Positions 58,385-64,000 of a DNA stretch of 64,000 nucleotides are shown one piece after another. Positions within the stretch are counted from its first letter, which is position 1; the number at the start of each line of letters is the position of its first letter. The notes under the pieces are model-generated. The model was given only the letters and a program-made list of their open reading frames with translations. It was not told where the DNA came from and ran no database searches. This DNA comes from Bacteroidales bacterium (lineage in GTDB: Bacteria; Bacteroidota; Bacteroidia; Bacteroidales; GCA-2748055): NCBI GenBank assembly GCA_021738565.1, contig JAIPBT010000001.1, forward strand, positions 1 to 64,000. The letters run 5' to 3'. Both the position numbers and the translations under genes were made by a program.

Positions 58385-59272
58385 TTAAATTACATTCCAT
58401 GATGGTCTTTCAGGCAGGTATCCGTCAAACTCATCGAGCAGTTCTTTCTCATAGGCACCTGCAAATTTGCCGTTGAAAAACTTAGCAAGACCTTCATTGA
58501 GCAGCCGGTCCCAGGAATCTTCCTCGTGACCGGGATTGATCGGGAAAAACAGCACGTTATTGGCTTTTGCTGCTTTGTAATCTCCCGGGGCATCACCGAT
58601 CATAAGGATCTTGTCAACCGGATATTTACCACTGGCAGCAAGGGTGAGATGTTCGGTTTTGGTTCCATATTCCTGACCGCAAATCACACGAACAAAGCCA
58701 TCAATATTATTTTCTTCCCATTCCCGTTCCAGAGCTTCCACCGGTGTTTGTGAAACAACCAGTGCATCTGCCTTCTCATTCATTTTCACGAGTGATTCCC
58801 TCACACCCGGGAAGGGAGGCATGCCATAAACCATATCTTTAATGTCCCTGTTTACCTGCAGTGACCATTCAAGTGCAAGATCAATGTCCGGGTGATTCGC
58901 TGTTTTTGCATATGATTCAAGCGCCGGATTCCCCAGCCTTGATTCCTTTTTTGTCCACTCAATCAAGGCCGACATATCGGGAAGCTCCATATTCCTGGCG
59001 TACACCTCCGGACGCTGAGAAAGCAGCCGGAAAGTCTCAAGCGCTGCAAGGAAACGGTTGACTCCCCTTGTCTTGGAATACAAATTGGCAAATTCCCATG
59101 TTTCACGAGCATACTTTGATATCTGTTGAAGCCCGTAATATTTTATGAAATTCGGACAAAAACATTCCTTTTGCTTGATTTCCATTGTATCAAAGGCACA
59201 ACCGTCCGAGTCAATCCCAATGAAAAATTCTTTTGTAGGCTGAAGGCTTTTTAACTGCTCCTGTAGATTCAT
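58385..59272 (-). CDS. HAD family hydrolase
   Basis: FFIGIDSDGCAFDTMEIKQ (DxD), ALVVSQTPVEALEREW, DKILMIGDAPGDYKAAKANN. Confidence 0.85.
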   Translation of the reverse strand: MNLQEQLKSLQPTKEFFIGIDSDGCAFDTMEIKQKECFCPNFIKYYGLQQISKYARETWEFANLYSKTRGVNRFLAALETFRLLSQRPEVYARNMELPDMSALIEWTKKESRLGNPALESYAKTANHPDIDLALEWSLQVNRDIKDMVYGMPPFPGVRESLVKMNEKADALVVSQTPVEALEREWEENNIDGFVRVICGQEYGTKTEHLTLAASGKYPVDKILMIGDAPGDYKAAKANNVLFFPINPGHEEDSWDRLLNEGLAKFFNGKFAGAYEKELLDEFDGYLPERPSWNVI

Positions 59273-59336
59273 GATTTAATTGATTTATTTAATTTGTATT
59301 GAAGTCAATTGATTTGTGACTGTACCTGGCTCACTT

Positions 59337-60614
59337 TCAACCAGCTTCAAGTTCATAACTTGGTAGTTTCTTCTCAGCAAAAACAGGTTTCAGTTTTGCA
59401 AAACGCTGTCTGCCGTTTACTACCGGAACACTTACCCAGTCCTCGCCTATCAACGGCCTTGCATACCGCAAAAATTCATCCGTAACATCCACCCTGTTCC
59501 CTGAGATCCATTTTTCAGGAAATGAGCGTTCTGACAATGCCACTTTTTCAAGGGGAACTTTGTCATAATTTACATTATAGATAAGGCCCGGCTCCCGCAA
59601 TATGGTTGCCATCCAACCGTTCCCGTCGTGCATGGCAATATCTACAGCCTTCTGTCCGACCCGGTAGGCTTCATCCAGGTCAACTGTAGAAGCATAGATC
59701 GCCGTATCCCGCTGATCCGTCCCCATCACCTGGCCCCTGGCCTTTCCCCTTGCCTTTAATCCTGAATTGTTCAGGTAATTTACAACAACCTGGAAAACCG
59801 ACTGCTGGCTGCTTCCGAACGATGTATGCCCGAATGAATCCTTTACTTCACCCAGTGCTCCTGCATCAAACCCTTCGCTAACTACAACGATACACCTGCC
59901 ATCGCTCTTCAGCTGATCATTCACCTTATCTGCCATCTCTTCCATGCCCACGCCTGATTCAGCCATATAGATCTGCAGTGGCATGCGGCGATCAGGATCA
60001 GCCAGCCTTGCCGCTGCAGGAATATATCCGATCTTCCTTCCCATTGCCTGTAAAACAAGAACGGGATCAGCGGGAGATGATCCCCGGTTTTCTTCATCTG
60101 CATTCTGAACAATGTGCGACCAGTATTTGGCCACGCTTCCATATCCCGGAGTGTGGTCGATCAGCTTGAATTCACTGTCTCCCACATCGTTATCAATAGT
60201 TTTTGGAACTCCCACCGCCACCAGGTCAAGTCCGTTTTCGTGCGCCAGTTCACTTACACGGAATGCTGTATGCTGTGAATCATTGCCGCCTATATAGAAA
60301 AAATAGCCCACATCATGTGCCCTGAAAACTTCCAGTATCCTGGCCATGTCCTTCTCCTGGTGATCTTTTAGCTTGTAACGGCATGTCCCTACCGATCCTG
60401 CTGCGGGAGTGGTTCTCAGAAGAGCGATCTCCCCGGGATCCTGGTCAGAGAGGTTCAGCAATTCTTCTTTCAATACACCCTCAATCCCATGCCATCCGCC
60501 GTAAATGGTTCCAAAAGTCTCCGGAAACATCCTGCAGGTCTCGACAATTCCTCGAAGTGAAGAATTTATTACCGGAGAAGGACCCCCGGATTGTGCTACA
60601 ATTACGTTTTTCAT
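59337..60614 (-). CDS. 6-phosphofructokinase family protein (PPi-type-like)
   Basis: VIVAQSGGPSPVINSSLRGIV, YFFYIGGNDSQHTAFR, VGVPKTIDNDVGDSEF, MGRKIGYIPAAARLA. Confidence 0.9.
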   Translation of the reverse strand: MKNVIVAQSGGPSPVINSSLRGIVETCRMFPETFGTIYGGWHGIEGVLKEELLNLSDQDPGEIALLRTTPAAGSVGTCRYKLKDHQEKDMARILEVFRAHDVGYFFYIGGNDSQHTAFRVSELAHENGLDLVAVGVPKTIDNDVGDSEFKLIDHTPGYGSVAKYWSHIVQNADEENRGSSPADPVLVLQAMGRKIGYIPAAARLADPDRRMPLQIYMAESGVGMEEMADKVNDQLKSDGRCIVVVSEGFDAGALGEVKDSFGHTSFGSSQQSVFQVVVNYLNNSGLKARGKARGQVMGTDQRDTAIYASTVDLDEAYRVGQKAVDIAMHDGNGWMATILREPGLIYNVNYDKVPLEKVALSERSFPEKWISGNRVDVTDEFLRYARPLIGEDWVSVPVVNGRQRFAKLKPVFAEKKLPSYELEAG

Positions 60615-60719
60615 GGTATGAATTATAATTTGCTAATTATTAATTATTGTTGAGACACAAAATCTTGTGTCTCAACTTTCTGATTCATATAGCACTTTTA
60701 GATTCATAATTCTCAACCA

Positions 60720-61565
60720 TCAAACCCCGCCATAGGCACTGTATCCCCCATCCACCGGAATGCATATTCCGGTAATGAAATGACTCATATCCGATAAAAG
60801 AAACAGGGTTGTTCCGGTAATGTCTCCCGGTTCACCGAATGTTCCCATGGGAGTACTGGAAATGATCTTTCGCCCCCTTTCGGTCAGTTCCCCGGTTGTT
60901 TCGTCAACCAGTAGAAAACGGTTTTGATTCGTCAGGAAAAATCCCGGCGCGATTGCATTCACCCTTACTCCCACCTTTGCAAAATGCACTGCCAGCCATT
61001 CCGTAAAATTATTGATAGATGCCTTGGCTGCTGAATATGCAGGTATCTTCGTAAGTGGTTTGAATGCATTCATGGATGAGATATTGAGGATCACCCCCTT
61101 TTGCCGCTTTACCATTTGCCTGGAAAATACCATTGTAGGAAGCAATGTGCCTGTAAAATTCAGATCAAAGACCTGTTTAAACCCTTCCATTTCAAGTCCA
61201 AAAAACCCACTGTCGAGATTTTCAAGGTCCTCCTCTGTCAGTTCCTCCAGTTTCGTAGTCGCCTTGGGGGAGTTGCCCCCTGCACCGTTGATAAGGAAAT
61301 CAATATTCCCGATTTCCTGTTGAATGGTTTTTTCTACTTCTTCCAGCGATCGCCTGTCAAGAACATCGGCCTTCAAACCAAATGATTGCATGCCGGTCTC
61401 CCTGGTAACTGCATCTGCCACAGATACCGCAGCTTCCTCATTGATATCAATTATCACCGTAATCAAACCGGTACCGGCCAGTCCGTTTGCAAGAGATGAC
61501 CCAATCACACCACCTCCGCCGGTTATTACACATACTTTTTCTTTCAGATCTTTCAGGTTATTCAT
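60720..61565 (-). CDS. SDR family oxidoreductase, D-mannonate oxidoreductase-like (UxuB/YjmF type)
   Basis: VCVITGGGGVIGSSLANGLAG, INGAGGNSPKATT, NRFLLVDETTGELTERGRKIISSTPMGTFGEPGDI, GICIPVDGGYSAYGGV. Confidence 0.87.
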   Translation of the reverse strand: MNNLKDLKEKVCVITGGGGVIGSSLANGLAGTGLITVIIDINEEAAVSVADAVTRETGMQSFGLKADVLDRRSLEEVEKTIQQEIGNIDFLINGAGGNSPKATTKLEELTEEDLENLDSGFFGLEMEGFKQVFDLNFTGTLLPTMVFSRQMVKRQKGVILNISSMNAFKPLTKIPAYSAAKASINNFTEWLAVHFAKVGVRVNAIAPGFFLTNQNRFLLVDETTGELTERGRKIISSTPMGTFGEPGDITGTTLFLLSDMSHFITGICIPVDGGYSAYGGV

Positions 61566-62625
61566 AATATGTATTGAATTTTAAGTAATGATCAATGTTC
61601 TCTTTTGTAAGAATATCAATGGGCAATAAAACTTCCCCGGGTATCTCTTTCCTGAGTACAACCAGGCGGTACAAATGCCTTAATCCCATATATGCCTGCT
61701 CCTCCGGACTTTGAGAAATCAAAAAATCAATGTATTCGCGTTTGAGGTAGTCAATGCTTTCAGGAAGCAGGTCATAACCAGTCAGCCGAATATTCATCGC
61801 TCCCCGTTCTGCCAGGTAACGCCCAACCAGGTGTACCCTTGAATTGGTGACGAAAATCCCTGCAACATTCAACACATTCATTTTCCTTGTGATCTCCCTT
61901 TTAACCCGCTCATATTCTCCGCCGTTGATATTCAATGTAACCAGGTTGTCAACCCGGTCGCTGTGTGCTTCGAAATAAGACCTGAATCCACGTTCGCGCT
62001 TTATGATATGCTGGTAGTTGTCCTTGCGCAATGACAAATTCACAATCAATACATCTTTCCCCTTTGGCATCCCATAGCTCAACAATTTACCGCCCAGGTA
62101 ACCACTCTGAAAGGCATCCTGACCAATAAATCCATCTATTGCGATCTCTTCGATCCTCGAATTGAAAAGAATGCATGGCACACCTGCATCCCGAACACGC
62201 CGAATGAACATCACAGATGCATCACTGAAAACAGGTGCGAAAAGGATTCCATCATAATCGGCAGGTTGAACAGATGCCGCCTTCTTCTCAAAATCCCCTG
62301 CCTGGTGTTGATCAAACCTGAGATAATCCACATGCATATCAAAATGATGCAATTCATCCAGTGCACGCTGCACTCCAATTTCCGGCAATTTCCAGAATGC
62401 GTGTGCGGACACGACTTCAGGCATGCATACAAGGATCCGGTATGATTTTCCCATCGCCAATGCTCCGGCAATTATATCCGGTTGATAATCATACTCTTCA
62501 ATAATTTCCTGAACCTTCTTTCTTGTGGATTCCGATACACCGCTGCGGTTATGAACCACCCTGTCTACGGTCCCGGGTGATACATTGGCCATTTTTGCAA
62601 TATCCTTGATCCTGATCCTTGTCAA
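61558..62625 (-). CDS. LacI family transcriptional regulator
   Basis: RIRIKDIAKMANVSPGTVDRVVHNRSGVSESTRKKVQEIIEEYDYQPD. Confidence 0.95.
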   Translation of the reverse strand: MTRIRIKDIAKMANVSPGTVDRVVHNRSGVSESTRKKVQEIIEEYDYQPDIIAGALAMGKSYRILVCMPEVVSAHAFWKLPEIGVQRALDELHHFDMHVDYLRFDQHQAGDFEKKAASVQPADYDGILFAPVFSDASVMFIRRVRDAGVPCILFNSRIEEIAIDGFIGQDAFQSGYLGGKLLSYGMPKGKDVLIVNLSLRKDNYQHIIKRERGFRSYFEAHSDRVDNLVTLNINGGEYERVKREITRKMNVLNVAGIFVTNSRVHLVGRYLAERGAMNIRLTGYDLLPESIDYLKREYIDFLISQSPEEQAYMGLRHLYRLVVLRKEIPGEVLLPIDILTKENIDHYLKFNTYYE

Positions 62626-62731
62626 AATATAACTTTAATTACTTGTTTATTTGTATGTTATAATAATTTTAAATGATACATTCAATTCAAAAGTAATAAA
62701 AAAATTTTTGATATTAATGGATAATATACTA

Positions 62732-62753
62732 TTTTCGTGTACGTACACGAAAA
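62732..62753. promoter_or_regulatory. LacI-family operator candidate
   Basis: TTTTCGTGTACGTACACGAAAA, perfect 22-bp palindrome between divergent lacI-like and uxaE-like genes. Confidence 0.85.
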
Positions 62754-62764
62754 AAATCATTAAT

Positions 62765-64000
62765 ATGTTACAATTGAACAAATACTCTTTTGGGATCGGC
62801 GACAGGTTCACCATGCAGGGAAAAGCACAACTGAACGCCATAATCGGGATCAACAAGGCAGGAATACCTGTGGCTCCCGTGTGGAACAAATCAAACCGTG
62901 AACACCAGATCGTTAACACCGGTCCGGCTGATACATGGAAGGAAGCTGCTGAATCTGTCAGCGCCCTCGGTTACGAAGGTCCCTGGTTTGTAGATGCAGA
63001 CCATATCAACAACAGCAATGTCGACCCGTATGTTGCACATTCCAATTTCTTTACAATTGATGTTGCCGATTTTATAGGCGCCCAAGCCGACCAGGAGGAG
63101 CTGGAGCAAATGACCCTGGCTATGGAACCGTTCACCGGGGAACTCCGGATCCCGGGTATCGAAAAACCTTTCGTAATAACCGGTGACATGATTTATGATT
63201 CTGTTAAAAAATTTTACAGGGCAATCAAGGAAGCATCTTCAATATACAACAGAATAAGGACCCTAAGGAAATCGGATGACTTCGTGCCTGAGATCTCCAT
63301 GGATGAGGTTGAAACGGCACAATCACCTGTTGAACTCTTCTTTATATTGTATATGATCCATCATCTTAAAATTCCTGCCCAGACCATTGCTCCAAAATTT
63401 ACAGGCAGGTTCAATAAGGGTGTGGATTACCAGGGGGACATCCGCTCCTTCAGGAAGGAATTTGAAGAGGACCTGATGGTCATCGATCATGCCGTGAGGC
63501 TTTTCGGCCTTCCGGGGAACCTGAAACTAAGTGTGCATTCAGGAAGCGATAAGTTTTCGATCTACCCGGTTATCAGCGAATTGATACACAAACACGACCG
63601 GGGCATACATGTTAAGACTGCCGGAACAACCTGGCTTGAGGAGGTGATCGGACTTGCCATGGCCGGTGGAGAAGCACTGGAAATGGCAAAAAGAATCTAT
63701 TCATTGGCCTACGGGAGAATGGATGAACTCTGTGCACCTTATGCCGCGGTAATCGATATCAAAAAATCTGAGCTTCCTGATCCGGAGGTTGTGTCGAATT
63801 GGAACAGTGCCCGGTTTTCAAATACACTCCGCCATATTCCCGGTCACCGGGATTATGACCCCATGTTCAGGCAATTGATACACGTGGGATATAAAGTTGC
63901 AGCGGAGCTGGGAGATCACTATATTGCAATGATTGAGAAACACAACAAAATCGTTGGGGAACAGGTAAAGGTGAATATCCTGGAGCGGCACCTGAAAAGA
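62765..64000 (+). CDS. uxaE: tagaturonate epimerase family protein (UxaE-like), partial, runs off window end
   Basis: Manual translation from ATG 62765 stays open to 64000 (MLQLNKYSFGIGDRFTMQGKAQLNAI...PVWNKSNREHQIV...WFVDADHI...KLSVHSGSDKFSIYPVI...HVKTAGTTWLEEVIGLA); absent from the ORF track because no stop is in the window. Confidence 0.88.
   Translation, partial: MLQLNKYSFGIGDRFTMQGKAQLNAIIGINKAGIPVAPVWNKSNREHQIVNTGPADTWKEAAESVSALGYEGPWFVDADHINNSNVDPYVAHSNFFTIDVADFIGAQADQEELEQMTLAMEPFTGELRIPGIEKPFVITGDMIYDSVKKFYRAIKEASSIYNRIRTLRKSDDFVPEISMDEVETAQSPVELFFILYMIHHLKIPAQTIAPKFTGRFNKGVDYQGDIRSFRKEFEEDLMVIDHAVRLFGLPGNLKLSVHSGSDKFSIYPVISELIHKHDRGIHVKTAGTTWLEEVIGLAMAGGEALEMAKRIYSLAYGRMDELCAPYAAVIDIKKSELPDPEVVSNWNSARFSNTLRHIPGHRDYDPMFRQLIHVGYKVAAELGDHYIAMIEKHNKIVGEQVKVNILERHLKR

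Overview
The window is a 64 kb Bacteroidetes-like chromosome segment. Support comes from gene content and from TTTG-N19-TAnnTTTG promoter motifs. Housekeeping genes include rfbC, rfbD, a phosphosugar mutase, rsmD, uvrB, rpoD, degP/htrA, dapF, gnd and pdxB. Five accessory zones stand out. (1) A tRNA-Asp followed by a nested cruciform element and an AT-rich defence island: an AbiEi-like antitoxin with a palindromic operator candidate, a truncated AbiEii, a DUF4406 protein, and a BstYI/BglII-type restriction-modification pair. (2) A 14-gene-scale minus-strand sugar operon (14.9-28.5 kb): two secreted DUF1593 proteins, an Rbs-like ABC importer with DUF2291, split transketolase, a Fuc/Ara-type isomerase, a DUF5060 glycosidase, an FGGY kinase and a DeoR regulator. 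I propose it as a candidate apiose-type pathway. (3) A small mobile/regulatory zone (28.6-30.4 kb): a transposase remnant, an ORF6N gene whose own coding palindrome recurs as a 33-bp palindrome just downstream, and a divergent class III cyclase-like protein. (4) Sulfatase and deacetylase genes (30-39 kb) and a cyclase-HD fusion with an altered metal-site motif. (5) A hexuronate/aldonate cluster (54.4-64 kb): gnd, LarA-like DUF2088, an unusual PFK, UxuB-like SDR, LacI, and UxaE running off the window and absent from the ORF track. It has a perfect 22-bp operator palindrome and may encode a fructuronate-mannonate-gluconate route. Two intergenic deserts (49.2-49.9 and 52.8-54.45 kb) hold a modular, apparently undescribed composite repeat family. 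All functional statements are by eye; no database search was run.
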